A DNA stretch of 64,000 nucleotides. It comes from Auraticoccus monumenti (lineage in GTDB: Bacteria > Actinomycetota > Actinomycetes > Propionibacteriales > Propionibacteriaceae). Below the pieces are notes generated by a model. It was not told the origin of the DNA. It saw only the letters and a program-made list of their open reading frames with translations, and made no database searches. The stretch is taken from positions 3,968,001 through 4,032,000 of the forward strand of contig NZ_LT629688.1 of the NCBI RefSeq assembly GCF_900101785.1. The letters are read 5' to 3'. Of the stretch, positions 1 to 7,090 are shown piece by piece. Made by a program: the position numbers and the translations under genes. Position 1 is the stretch's first letter. Each line of letters opens with the position of its first letter.

Positions 1-1
1 G

Positions 2-283
2 CGGGCGCTGGTGTCGATGATCGCGCTCTGGCACGACGTCCGCTCCGAGCTGCACCGGGTGCGGCAGCCGCTGCTGCTCTTCCGCTCCGCGACCGACCAC
101 GTGGTCGACCCGAGCTCGGCCCGGATCATCGCCGCCGGGGTCTCCTCCGACGACGTGGTCCAGGTGGTGCTGCAACACAGCTACCACGTGGCCACCCTGG
201 ACAACGACGCACCCGAGATCTTCCGGCGGACCGCGGAGTTCCTGGCCCAGCACCGGGCCGGGCTGGACGAGCAGGCCGGCTGA
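2..283 (+). CDS. C-terminal part of an alpha/beta hydrolase (carboxylesterase type)
   Basis: The reading frame is open from the window edge, so only the last 93 or so codons are present and the nucleophile serine lies outside. The visible end has the usual late elements of the serine carboxylesterase/S33 fold: an aspartate in the segment DHVVDPSS and a histidine in HSYHVATLD, the likely acid and base of the triad. The TGA overlaps the next ATG by one base (TGATG), so the two genes are probably translationally coupled. The exact substrate cannot be read from this fragment. The internal GTG at position 11 should not be taken as the true start. Confidence 0.8.
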   Translation, partial: RALVSMIALWHDVRSELHRVRQPLLLFRSATDHVVDPSSARIIAAGVSSDDVVQVVLQHSYHVATLDNDAPEIFRRTAEFLAQHRAGLDEQAG

Positions 284-750
284 TGGAGCGCCCCGACCCC
301 GACGCGCGCCAGCCGGCCGACTTCGACCGGGTCTTCGCCGAGATGACCGCCGACTGGCACCCCGAGACCGCCGAGGACCCCCCGCACGACCCGGCACCGA
401 GCCCGTCCTCACCGTCGGCCCCGCCGCCGCGCTCGGCGTGGGCCGAGGACCACCCGCTGTTCCGCCACGTCGAGGAGCCCGTCGCCGAGGAGCAGGACGC
501 GGACCCCGGTCACTTCGACCGGCCCGAGATCGCACCGATCCGCTGGCGCGAGCTGTCCGGGGTGTCGGTGGTCGGGGCGCTCCTGGTGGCCAGCACCGTG
601 GTGGTGCTGCTGCTGGTGCTGGTCGGTGCCCGTTTCCCCGCCGTCGTGGGATACGGGGCGGTGATGGCCTTCGTGGTCGGGTTCGTGCTGCTGATGACCC
701 GGCTGCGGCGCCAGGGCGACGACGAGCCCGGCGGCGGCGCCCGCCTCTGA
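283..750 (+). CDS. Small membrane protein with acidic/proline-rich N-terminus
   Basis: A 155-residue protein that I do not recognise beyond its architecture. Residues 1-85 are hydrophilic and rich in Pro, Asp and Glu. Two hydrophobic segments follow, at about 95-117 and 122-141, and then a short basic tail. This is typical of a conserved actinobacterial two-helix membrane protein of unknown function. It starts at an ATG that overlaps the stop of the upstream esterase gene, which suggests co-transcription. Confidence 0.75.
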   Translation: MERPDPDARQPADFDRVFAEMTADWHPETAEDPPHDPAPSPSSPSAPPPRSAWAEDHPLFRHVEEPVAEEQDADPGHFDRPEIAPIRWRELSGVSVVGALLVASTVVVLLLVLVGARFPAVVGYGAVMAFVVGFVLLMTRLRRQGDDEPGGGARL

Positions 751-771
751 TCAGGGCGCCCGCGGCTGGTG

Positions 772-945
772 CTACCTGCCGGACTTCGCGGCCTCGATGG
801 TGGCCAGCAGGTCCCGCACGACCGTCTGCACCGGCTCGTTGCGGTACAGCGCGCTCGACAGCTGGCTCTGCAGCTTCTGCGTCTGCTCCGGGGTCAGGTC
901 CGGGCAGCTGATGGCGTCGGCGACGGTGTCGTAGGTGATCTTCAT
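772..945 (-). CDS. Small hypothetical protein (57 aa)
   Basis: The start was chosen at the ATG at 945 because it has a clear GGAGGAG ribosome-binding site eight bases upstream. An upstream in-frame extension to 1023 has no such signal. The product begins MKITYDTV and ends with a basic tail. It is predicted mostly helical, with an LTPEQTQKLQ segment and a single Cys at about residue 14. No function can be assigned. It lies tail-to-tail with the preceding membrane protein gene. Confidence 0.7.
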   Translation of the reverse strand: MKITYDTVADAISCPDLTPEQTQKLQSQLSSALYRNEPVQTVVRDLLATIEAAKSGR

Positions 946-1063
946 GGCGTGCTCTCCTCCACGGTGGACGTCGAGCTCCTTCCTACCCCAAACCCGGACC
1001 ACGACCCAGGGCGCCCCGCTCACGCCGGATCCCCGCGGTCGGTCGTCGGGCCCGTGGCCGGTG

Positions 1064-2101
1064 TCAGCCGGCGAGGCGCTCGGCGCGCAGCTGGCGGCGC
1101 GTGCGGCGGGGACGCCACCGGCGGCGCGGCCAGAACCCGCCGGCGCGCACCGGCGGCTGGTCGATGGACTGCCGGGCCAGGTCCGCGGCCCCGATCAGGC
1201 CCGCCGAGTTGCCGAGCTCGGCCAGGGCCAGCCGCGCCGGTGGGCGGAAGCCGCGTCCGGTCAAGGTGCGGTCGAAGGCGCGCTGGGCGGGCTCGGTGAG
1301 CAGGGTGCCCACCTCGCTGACCCCGCCGCCCACCACGAAGAGCTCGGGGTCGAGGGCGGCGGCGAGGTTGGCCAGGCCGAGTCCGAGCCAGTGCCCGACG
1401 TCGCTGATCAGCTCCACGCACATGGGGTCGCCGGCCAGGGCGGCCGCGCTCACGTCGGGCCCGGTGATCCGGTCCGCCGAGCCGACCGCCTCCAGCAGCG
1501 CGTGCGCCTGCGGGGAGCGGGCCTCGGCCAGCTGGCGGGCGTCCCGCTCCAGCGCGTTGCCGGAGGAGTACTGCTCCCAGCAGCCGCGGTTCCCGCAGGG
1601 GCAGACGTGCCCGCCCGGGACCACCGTCATGTGCCCGAACTCCCCCGCCATCCCGTAGCGGCCGCGGAACATGGCCCCGTTGATCACCACCGCGCCGCCG
1701 ATGCCCGTGCCGAGGGTGATGCAGACCATCACCGAGGAGTCGCGGCCGGCGCCGAAGCGGTACTCCGCCCAGGCGGCGGCGTTGGCGTCGTTGTCCACCA
1801 GCAGCGGCAGGTCCAGGCGACGGCCCAGCCGCTCGCGGATCGGCTCGTTGCGCCAGGCCAGGTGCGGTGAGAAGCGGACCACGGACTGGTCGGTGTCGAC
1901 CCAGCCGGCCGCACCCACCCCCACCACCCCGACGACGTGGCGGGCGCGGAGCCGTCCGACCACGTCGACGACGGCGTCCTCCACCGCCCCCGGGGAGTGC
2001 GTGGGCGTGGGCAGCTGGACCCGCTCCAGCACGGTCCCCTGCTCGTCGACGACCCCGGCCGCGACCTTGGTGCCGCCGATGTCCACCCCGATGGCGAGCA
2101 C
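1064..2101 (-). CDS. ROK-family glucokinase
   Basis: This sugar kinase (345 aa from the chosen start) phosphorylates glucose or a related hexose with ATP in the cytoplasm. The N-terminal phosphate-binding motif DIGGTKV lies within the first dozen residues. The ROK zinc motif CPCGNRGCWEQ is present, and LGTGIGGAVV forms the second phosphate loop. The GTG at 2101 was chosen because it places the phosphate loop at the usual position and lies four bases after the stop of the upstream SRPBCC gene; a longer ATG form from 2146 overlaps that gene. The basic C-terminal tail (RRRWRPRRTRR) is unusual. Glucokinase is the likely activity, but ROK sugar specificity is not certain. Confidence 0.88.
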   Translation of the reverse strand: MLAIGVDIGGTKVAAGVVDEQGTVLERVQLPTPTHSPGAVEDAVVDVVGRLRARHVVGVVGVGAAGWVDTDQSVVRFSPHLAWRNEPIRERLGRRLDLPLLVDNDANAAAWAEYRFGAGRDSSVMVCITLGTGIGGAVVINGAMFRGRYGMAGEFGHMTVVPGGHVCPCGNRGCWEQYSSGNALERDARQLAEARSPQAHALLEAVGSADRITGPDVSAAALAGDPMCVELISDVGHWLGLGLANLAAALDPELFVVGGGVSEVGTLLTEPAQRAFDRTLTGRGFRPPARLALAELGNSAGLIGAADLARQSIDQPPVRAGGFWPRRRWRPRRTRRQLRAERLAG

Positions 2102-2105
2102 CGGG

Positions 2106-2537
2106 TCAGGACCCCGTGACGCGTCGCCGCAGGCCCTTGAGGGCACCGTCGACGATCGTCTTCTCGGCCTTGCGGCGCAGCATCCCCAGCACCGGCAGGT
2201 CGAGGTCGACGCTGAGGGCGTAGGTCACCTCGGTCCCCGCCCCGCGGGGCCGCAGCCGGTAGGAGCCGTCCATGGCGGTCAGCTTCTGCCCCTCGACCAG
2301 GTGCCAGGACACCTGGTCGGCGCCCCACTGGTAGGCCAGCACGTAGGTGTCGCTGAGCAGCGGGTGGCGCAGGCTCATCCGCACCCGGTCCGGACGTCCC
2401 TCCGGGTCCGTGCTGAGCACCTCGGCCCCGGCCAGCGAGTCGACCCACTCCGGGTAGGCCGCCACGTCGGCCACGACGGCCATCACCTGCTCGGGCGGGG
2501 CCTCGATCTCGATGCTGGCGCTGGTCTGGTTGGCCAT
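2106..2537 (-). CDS. SRPBCC (START-like) family protein
   Basis: A 143-residue protein with the polyketide-cyclase/START-like fold signature. It opens with an IEIEAPPEQVMAVVADVAAY segment and PEWVD, and ends in a C-terminal amphipathic helix. Family members bind hydrophobic ligands, and the ligand here is unknown. The M. tuberculosis neighbourhood has a similar small SRPBCC protein (Rv2185c) next to the PimB gene, as here. The start ATG overlaps the stop of the gene upstream by one base, so glycosyltransferase, two small proteins and kinase look like one operon. Confidence 0.85.
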   Translation of the reverse strand: MANQTSASIEIEAPPEQVMAVVADVAAYPEWVDSLAGAEVLSTDPEGRPDRVRMSLRHPLLSDTYVLAYQWGADQVSWHLVEGQKLTAMDGSYRLRPRGAGTEVTYALSVDLDLPVLGMLRRKAEKTIVDGALKGLRRRVTGS

Positions 2538-2974
2538 CAGGTCTCCTGTGGTGGGGTCGGCGCCGAGCCTAGACCCGTCGTGCCCACCTCGTCGGCCAGG
2601 GCGAACAGGGCCGCGCGCCAGCGCCGCCGGACCGCCTCCAGCAGCAGCCGCTGCTGGCGGCGCTGCCAGCGGCCCGGCGCCACCGGTCGCCGGTCGCCGT
2701 CGCCGGTCGGGGTGGCGGCGAGCCAGAAGTGGACCTGGACCCCGGCCGGTGCGGCCACCGGCTCCAGCCACCACTCCACCCGCCCCACCAGACGTCCGCT
2801 GACCACGGCGCGGACGCCCTCGGTCCCCCGGTCCTCGTAGGGGTGCAGCACCAGCCCGCGGGCCCAGCGCGCCTGGTGGTCCGGGTCGGCCAGCCGCGGC
2901 GCCGCCAGCGCGGGCGGCACGGCGAGGAAGGCCTCGGCGTCGACCGTGGCCAGCGGCGGCATCGGGCGGCTCAC
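2537..2974 (-). CDS. Hypothetical protein, possibly a second SRPBCC-like protein
   Basis: A 145-residue product starting VSRPMPPLATVDAEAF. The GTG at 2974 overlaps the upstream glycosyltransferase stop (GTGA), so translation is probably coupled. The middle region (a WARGLVLHPYEDRGTEGV segment followed by alternating beta-type stretches) resembles a START/SRPBCC sheet, and the end is a basic helix. The position matches Rv2186c of M. tuberculosis. The fold assignment is inference and the function is unknown. Confidence 0.7.
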   Translation of the reverse strand: MSRPMPPLATVDAEAFLAVPPALAAPRLADPDHQARWARGLVLHPYEDRGTEGVRAVVSGRLVGRVEWWLEPVAAPAGVQVHFWLAATPTGDGDRRPVAPGRWQRRQQRLLLEAVRRRWRAALFALADEVGTTGLGSAPTPPQET

Positions 2975-4086
2975 GGCAGACCGAGCCCGGCGCGCAGCAC
3001 CGTCCGGCAGCGTTCGGTGGAGAACCGGCGTCCGACGTGGGCGCGCCCGAGGGCTCCCATCCGCCGGCGCCGGTCCGGGTCGGTGAGCAGCTCGAGCAGC
3101 CGGTCCGCCCAGGGCCCGGGGCGGTCGGGGTCGAGCACGTGCCCGCTGCGGCCGTCCAGCACGGTCTCCGGTGCCCCGCCGGACCGACCGACCAGCACCG
3201 GCAGACCGGTGGCGGCGGCCTCGGCGAGCACCAGACCCAGGCCTTCCGGACTGAGCCCCGCCCAGCGGGTGCGCACGGGCAGCGCAAAGACGTCGGCGCC
3301 CCGCATCAGGTCCGGGACCCCGGCGTGCGGAACGGGGCCGAGCCACCGCGGCGCCCCGGGCCCGCTGCCCAGGTGCCGGCGGGCCCACGCCTCCCAGCCG
3401 GCGCGCTGCGGCCCGTCCCCGGCCAGCAGCAGCTGCGGGGCCTCGTCGGCCTCCCAGCGCCGCAGCACCTGCTGCCAGGCCCGCAGCAGCGTGTCGATGC
3501 CCTTGCGGTGGACCATCCGGGCGGCGGCGAGGACGGTCGGCGGCCCGGTCCGCGGCACCGGGTCCGGGGTGAACAGGTCGGTGCGCACCGGCGGCGGCAA
3601 CCGCACCATCCGGGCGGCGGCAGCGGGCCCCAGGGCGGCGGCCAGCGGTCCCCGGGTGGCCTCGGAGACGTAGCCGAGGTGGTCCACGGCGGCCCCGACC
3701 CGTCGCAGGGCCGAGCGGGTGCCCGGGACCCGGGACCACCAGACCTCGTGGCCGTGGCTGAGCGCGAGCAGGTGCTCCGCGCCGGCCGCACGCAGGGCCG
3801 GCGCCAGCAGGCCCAGCGGCGCGGCGGCGCCGAAGAGCACCCGCGTGGCCCCGGTGGAGCGCAGCAGCGCGACCGCGGCGCGGGCGGTCGCCGGGGTGGG
3901 CAGCAGGGTGCCGACCGGCCGGCGGTGCACCGGGTGCGGGACCCGCACCCCGGCCTGCTCGGGGTGGGCCGAGGTCAGCACCGCGACGTCGTGGTCGAGG
4001 AGCTCGCAGGCGGTGGCGACGAAGGACTCGATGCCGCCGATGCGGGGCGGGTAGTCGTTGGTGACCACCAGGGTCGTGGTGCTCAT
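2971..4086 (-). CDS. GT4 glycosyltransferase, PimB-like mannosyltransferase
   Basis: A 371-residue GT-B glycosyltransferase. The N-terminal acceptor domain begins TNDYPPRIGGIESF, a typical GT4 start with the GG loop. The donor domain has the EX7E pair in EGLGLVLAE and then GRSGGAPETV. Its position between the small SRPBCC genes and an NlpC/P60 gene matches PimB' (Rv2188c), which adds the second mannose to phosphatidyl-myo-inositol monomannoside from GDP-mannose at the inner membrane face. Substrate assignment rests on synteny and family, not on specificity residues. The gene overlaps both neighbours by four bases. Confidence 0.82.
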   Translation of the reverse strand: MSTTTLVVTNDYPPRIGGIESFVATACELLDHDVAVLTSAHPEQAGVRVPHPVHRRPVGTLLPTPATARAAVALLRSTGATRVLFGAAAPLGLLAPALRAAGAEHLLALSHGHEVWWSRVPGTRSALRRVGAAVDHLGYVSEATRGPLAAALGPAAAARMVRLPPPVRTDLFTPDPVPRTGPPTVLAAARMVHRKGIDTLLRAWQQVLRRWEADEAPQLLLAGDGPQRAGWEAWARRHLGSGPGAPRWLGPVPHAGVPDLMRGADVFALPVRTRWAGLSPEGLGLVLAEAAATGLPVLVGRSGGAPETVLDGRSGHVLDPDRPGPWADRLLELLTDPDRRRRMGALGRAHVGRRFSTERCRTVLRAGLGLP

Positions 4087-5372
4087 CGCAGTGCCGGCAC
4101 CTCACGACCGGCGGCCAGGTCCTCCAGCGCCGCGGCGACCTCGCGCTCCAGCTCCCCGCTCGGGACGTCCGCGGCGGCCAGCACGTCGGCCACGGACCGG
4201 CCGTCGGCGGTGGCCGCGACGACGTCCAGCGCGCCCGCGTGCCCGAGCCGCTGCCGCAGCAGCTCCACGGCCACCCACGAGCAGAGGTACGCCGCGTACG
4301 GCTCCTCCCGCAGCTGCTCGTCGGTGGGCAGCGGGCCCACCTCGGCAGCGGCGGCCGCCTGCTCGCGGCTGGTGCCCAGCAGCTCCGGCTGGGCTTTCCG
4401 GGCCACGGACTCAGCCAGCCCCTCCACCAGCCAGCGGGGTGAGCCGTTGCCCGGGGACGCCGTCCGCACGTGCACGAGCTCGTGGGTCAGCAGGAACACC
4501 CAGGACTCCTCGCTCAGACCGGCGGCCGGGTCGACCAGCACCGGCAGCGCTCCCCCGACGTCGACCAGGGTCACCGCGGCGGCACCCTCCAGCAGGGCCG
4601 CGGACCCGGCCACCCGCTCGGCCAGCCGGCGCGACGAGGGCACCTGCACCACCACCGACGGGGGCGGCCCCGTCGGCCGGGCCGCGTCCAGGCCGGCCGC
4701 CTCGACCGCGGCCAGGGCCCGCTCGACGCGCTCGCGCCAGAGGTCGGGATCGGGCGAGGCACCGGTCACCACGGTGGCGCCACCCACCTGCTGGACCGTG
4801 ACGTCCTCGACCCACCAGGACGGGGTGGGCCCGTCGGCGGTGTCCGGGCCGTCCACGGTGCCGGCCAGCCGCGGGGCTCCGTCCTCCACCACCCAGGTGG
4901 TCCAGACCACCGCGCGCAGCGTGTCGGCCGCACCCTCGGGCGTCCAGGAGACGGTGGCGGGCGCCACCACGGCGTCAGGCCCGAGCAGGCCCCGGCGCGT
5001 CGGCGGGAGGGGCCCGCGCCGGGGACCCAGCTCCCACCGCAGGCTGCCGAGCCGGCCGAGGTCGTCGAAGAGACGGGTCGCGGTGGCGGCGAAGGCCGGG
5101 TCGCGGGTGGAGACCTCGGCGTCGAAGGCCGACCGGTCGCCGGCCAGCGCAGCCTCACCCCACCGCTGCAGGGTCTGCTCCACGGCGGCGGGGTCGATCT
5201 CCGGACCGGTGCTGCCGTCGGTGGCGGGCACCCCGCCGCAGCCGCCCAGCACGGTCAGCACCAGGAGGGCCAGCACGACCCGTGCGAGCGGGCCCGGGGA
5301 CGACTCAGCCCCCTCCGCACGGGAGGGGGCTGCAGTCGTGGTGGGGTGCGGGTCAGCCGACCCGGCGGGCAC
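4083..5372 (-). CDS. Putative lipoprotein with HExxH metallopeptidase-like motif
   Basis: Up to 429 residues. A hydrophobic stretch ends in the lipobox LGGC, so the mature protein is probably a lipid-anchored surface protein. About two thirds along it has HELVHV followed by WLVEGLAES, the HExxH-plus-glutamate arrangement of gluzincin or peptidase-MA-like enzymes. The position corresponds to Rv2189c in M. tuberculosis. The start is uncertain. The GTG at 5372 overlaps the upstream NlpC gene, but a strong hairpin (5301-5340) lies inside the first codons. A start after it, at a GTG just before the hydrophobic stretch, is possible but would give a signal peptide with no basic residues. Confidence 0.78.
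   Translation of the reverse strand: MPAGSADPHPTTTAAPSRAEGAESSPGPLARVVLALLVLTVLGGCGGVPATDGSTGPEIDPAAVEQTLQRWGEAALAGDRSAFDAEVSTRDPAFAATATRLFDDLGRLGSLRWELGPRRGPLPPTRRGLLGPDAVVAPATVSWTPEGAADTLRAVVWTTWVVEDGAPRLAGTVDGPDTADGPTPSWWVEDVTVQQVGGATVVTGASPDPDLWRERVERALAAVEAAGLDAARPTGPPPSVVVQVPSSRRLAERVAGSAALLEGAAAVTLVDVGGALPVLVDPAAGLSEESWVFLLTHELVHVRTASPGNGSPRWLVEGLAESVARKAQPELLGTSREQAAAAAEVGPLPTDEQLREEPYAAYLCSWVAVELLRQRLGHAGALDVVAATADGRSVADVLAAADVPSGELEREVAAALEDLAAGREVPALR
5301..5340 (-). terminator. Hairpin after the NlpC/P60 gene
   Basis: A stem AGCCCCCTCC/GGAGGGGGCT with a five-base loop, extended by an outer CGACT/AGTCG pairing. It starts 13 bases beyond the NlpC/P60 stop on the minus strand. No T-run follows, as is usual in such GC-rich genomes. 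Confidence 0.6.
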
Positions 5373-6534
5373 CGGCCACCGGCATCGAGTTCAGCGGCGC
5401 GTACCCGATCGGCTTGCCCGGACGGGAGGCGTGCACGATCTGGCCACCCCCCACGTACATGCCGACGTGGGAGATGCCGCCGTAGTAGAAGACCAGGTCA
5501 CCGGGCTGGAGGTCGGAGACGGAGACCGCCTGGCCGGCTCCGAACTGGGCCTGGGAGGTGCGGGGCAGGCTCACCCCGGCGTTGCGCCACGCCGCCCCGG
5601 TCAGACCGGAGCAGTCGTAGGCGCCCGGGCCGGTGGAGCCGTAGCCGTAGGGCTTGCCGATCTGGGCCTTGGCGAAGGCCACCGCGTCGGCGGCCCGGCC
5701 GGAACCGCTGCTGACCGTGGTGGGGGAGCTGGAGTCCGCGGCGCTGTCGTCGGAGTCGTCGGACTCCTGCTGACGGGTGGCGGGCTCGTCCGGGGCGGCG
5801 GCGTCGGTCTGCTCGGTGTCCGCGGCCTCGGTGTCCGCGGCCTCGGCGGCCTCGGCGGCCTCCTCCTCGGCGGCCTCGGCAGCCTCCTCCTCGGCGGCCT
5901 CGGCAGCCTGCGCGGCGGCCTCGGCCTCGCGGCGCTCCTGCTCGGCGATGCGCTGGCGCTCCTCCTCGGTGAGACGCTCCAGGACGGCCTGGGCCTCGGC
6001 CAGCCGCTCCTCGGAGGCCTGGCGGGCCTGGGCCATGCTGGCCTCGGAGCCGGCGATCTCGCTCACCTCGGCCTCGGTCGAGCGCTGGAGGTCGGCGAGG
6101 TTGGCCTGCTCGGTCTGGAAGGTCTGCAGCGCCGCGTTCTGGGTGTCGTTCACCTTCTCGACGGTCGCGAACTGGCTCATGAAGCCGTCGGAGTCCGGGG
6201 ACATCAGCAGCCGGGTGGTGGGGTCGAGGTGGCGGCCCTGGTACTGGGCCAGCGCGATGCGGCTGATCTGCCCGCGCATGCCCTCGACCTTGTCCTGCTG
6301 CTCCTCGAGCTCGCCCTGCTTGGCGGCGAGACGCTCCTCGGCGTCCTCGAGCCGCTGCTGGGCGGCGGCGTAGTCCTGGTCGAGGGCGGCCGCCTCCATC
6401 TCGAGGGTCTCGACCTGCTCGCGCGCCTCGTCCAGCGGGTCGGCGTCGGCCGGGGCCACGGTGAACCCGAGCACCAGGGCCGAAGCAGCAGTCAGAGCGG
6501 CGGCCCGAGCCACCACACGTGCGCGAGAGATCAC
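5353..6534 (-). CDS. NlpC/P60 peptidoglycan endopeptidase (RipC-like)
   Basis: A 393-residue secreted enzyme predicted to cut stem peptides of peptidoglycan. It has a signal peptide (about residues 1-31, ending PADADP), a long coiled coil (about 33-230), an Ala/Glu/Asp-rich linker, and a C-terminal NlpC/P60 domain from about 285. The catalytic cysteine lies in YDCSGL, the histidine in SHVGMYVG, and a third polar residue in IVHASRPG. The coiled coil plus P60 layout is that of FtsEX-regulated RipC-type hydrolases, and the position matches Rv2190c. The GTG start follows AAGGGG. A c-di-AMP riboswitch lies directly upstream. Confidence 0.93.
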   Translation of the reverse strand: MISRARVVARAAALTAASALVLGFTVAPADADPLDEAREQVETLEMEAAALDQDYAAAQQRLEDAEERLAAKQGELEEQQDKVEGMRGQISRIALAQYQGRHLDPTTRLLMSPDSDGFMSQFATVEKVNDTQNAALQTFQTEQANLADLQRSTEAEVSEIAGSEASMAQARQASEERLAEAQAVLERLTEEERQRIAEQERREAEAAAQAAEAAEEEAAEAAEEEAAEAAEAADTEAADTEQTDAAAPDEPATRQQESDDSDDSAADSSSPTTVSSGSGRAADAVAFAKAQIGKPYGYGSTGPGAYDCSGLTGAAWRNAGVSLPRTSQAQFGAGQAVSVSDLQPGDLVFYYGGISHVGMYVGGGQIVHASRPGKPIGYAPLNSMPVAGARRVG

Positions 6535-6544
6535 GCAGTTCCCC

Positions 6545-6680
6545 TTCTCGTCGACGCCTACCGGGTGAGCTGACGGGTTCGGGCAGGAAGGACTGCCCTA
6601 CGACCTCTCGGTCGATTCACCCCACGAACGTTTGGGTCCCCGGTTCCGGTCCCGCCTCGGTCTGCACCGCGCGGCTCCGG
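6545..6680 (-). promoter_or_regulatory. c-di-AMP riboswitch (ydaO/yuaA class)
   Basis: Read on the minus strand, the leader of the NlpC/P60 gene contains GGGGTGAATC, then a stem, a GTAGGGC segment, and CCCGAACCCGTCAGCTCACC followed by GTAGGCGTC, in the order and spacing typical of the ydaO class. The conserved core is about 6550-6645; the outer 5' boundary is approximate. Members of this class bind cyclic di-AMP and usually turn off cell-wall hydrolase and osmolyte genes in actinobacteria. Confidence 0.9.
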
Positions 6681-6782
6681 ACTCAGCGTGCACCCGGGTG
6701 ACGATCGGCTCGTCGGAGCCCCGGGTACGCAGGTCACGGTATGACAACGCACGGCCACATACCAAATGGTTGCTGAGTGTTC

Positions 6783-7025
6783 TCAGGCGGTGTCCAGGTG
6801 ACCTGGGTCACACACCGGGGCGACGAGCCGCAGCGGGGGCAGCAGACCGGAGCCGGCCAGCGCCGTCAGCGCCTGCCGCTCGGCGTCGTCGAGCACCACG
6901 GGCGCCGTCTCCGGGCGCCCCATCAGCACGGTGATCACGCACCCGTCGCAGGCGGGTCCGCGGACGGCACAGGTGTCGCAGTCGATGGTCAAGGAGTCCA
7001 TGGCGTCCACGATGACCACCCGCAC
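6783..7025 (-). CDS. Small Cys-rich protein, two CxxC motifs
   Basis: An 80-residue protein. The GTG at 7025 was chosen because GGAAG lies five bases upstream. The segment DCDTCAVRGPACDGCVITV carries two CxxC pairs seven residues apart, which suggests a zinc or Fe-S site. The rest is a short hydrophilic helix and a C-terminal PVCDPGH segment with one more Cys and a His. I believe small proteins of this type are conserved in actinobacteria, but no function is known to me. It is divergent from the exonuclease gene. Confidence 0.72.
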   Translation of the reverse strand: MRVVIVDAMDSLTIDCDTCAVRGPACDGCVITVLMGRPETAPVVLDDAERQALTALAGSGLLPPLRLVAPVCDPGHLDTA

Positions 7026-7077
7026 TGACACTTCCGTGCGGGGGCGCCGGCTCCCCGGAACTGTCAGGGGGACTTCC

Positions 7078-7083
7078 TAGCCT
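7078..7083 (+). promoter_or_regulatory. Leaderless -10 box of the exonuclease gene
   Basis: TAGCCT ends seven bases before the ATG at 7091. There is no ribosome-binding site between, so the mRNA probably starts at or within a base or two of the start codon. Confidence 0.6.
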
Positions 7084-7090
7084 CACCTCC

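Noticed and set aside
3037-6573. A very long plus-strand open frame (over 1100 codons) across the lipoprotein and NlpC/P60 genes
   Set aside because: It is antisense to three well-supported genes and is Gly/Arg/Pro-rich with no family features; such frames arise from high GC.
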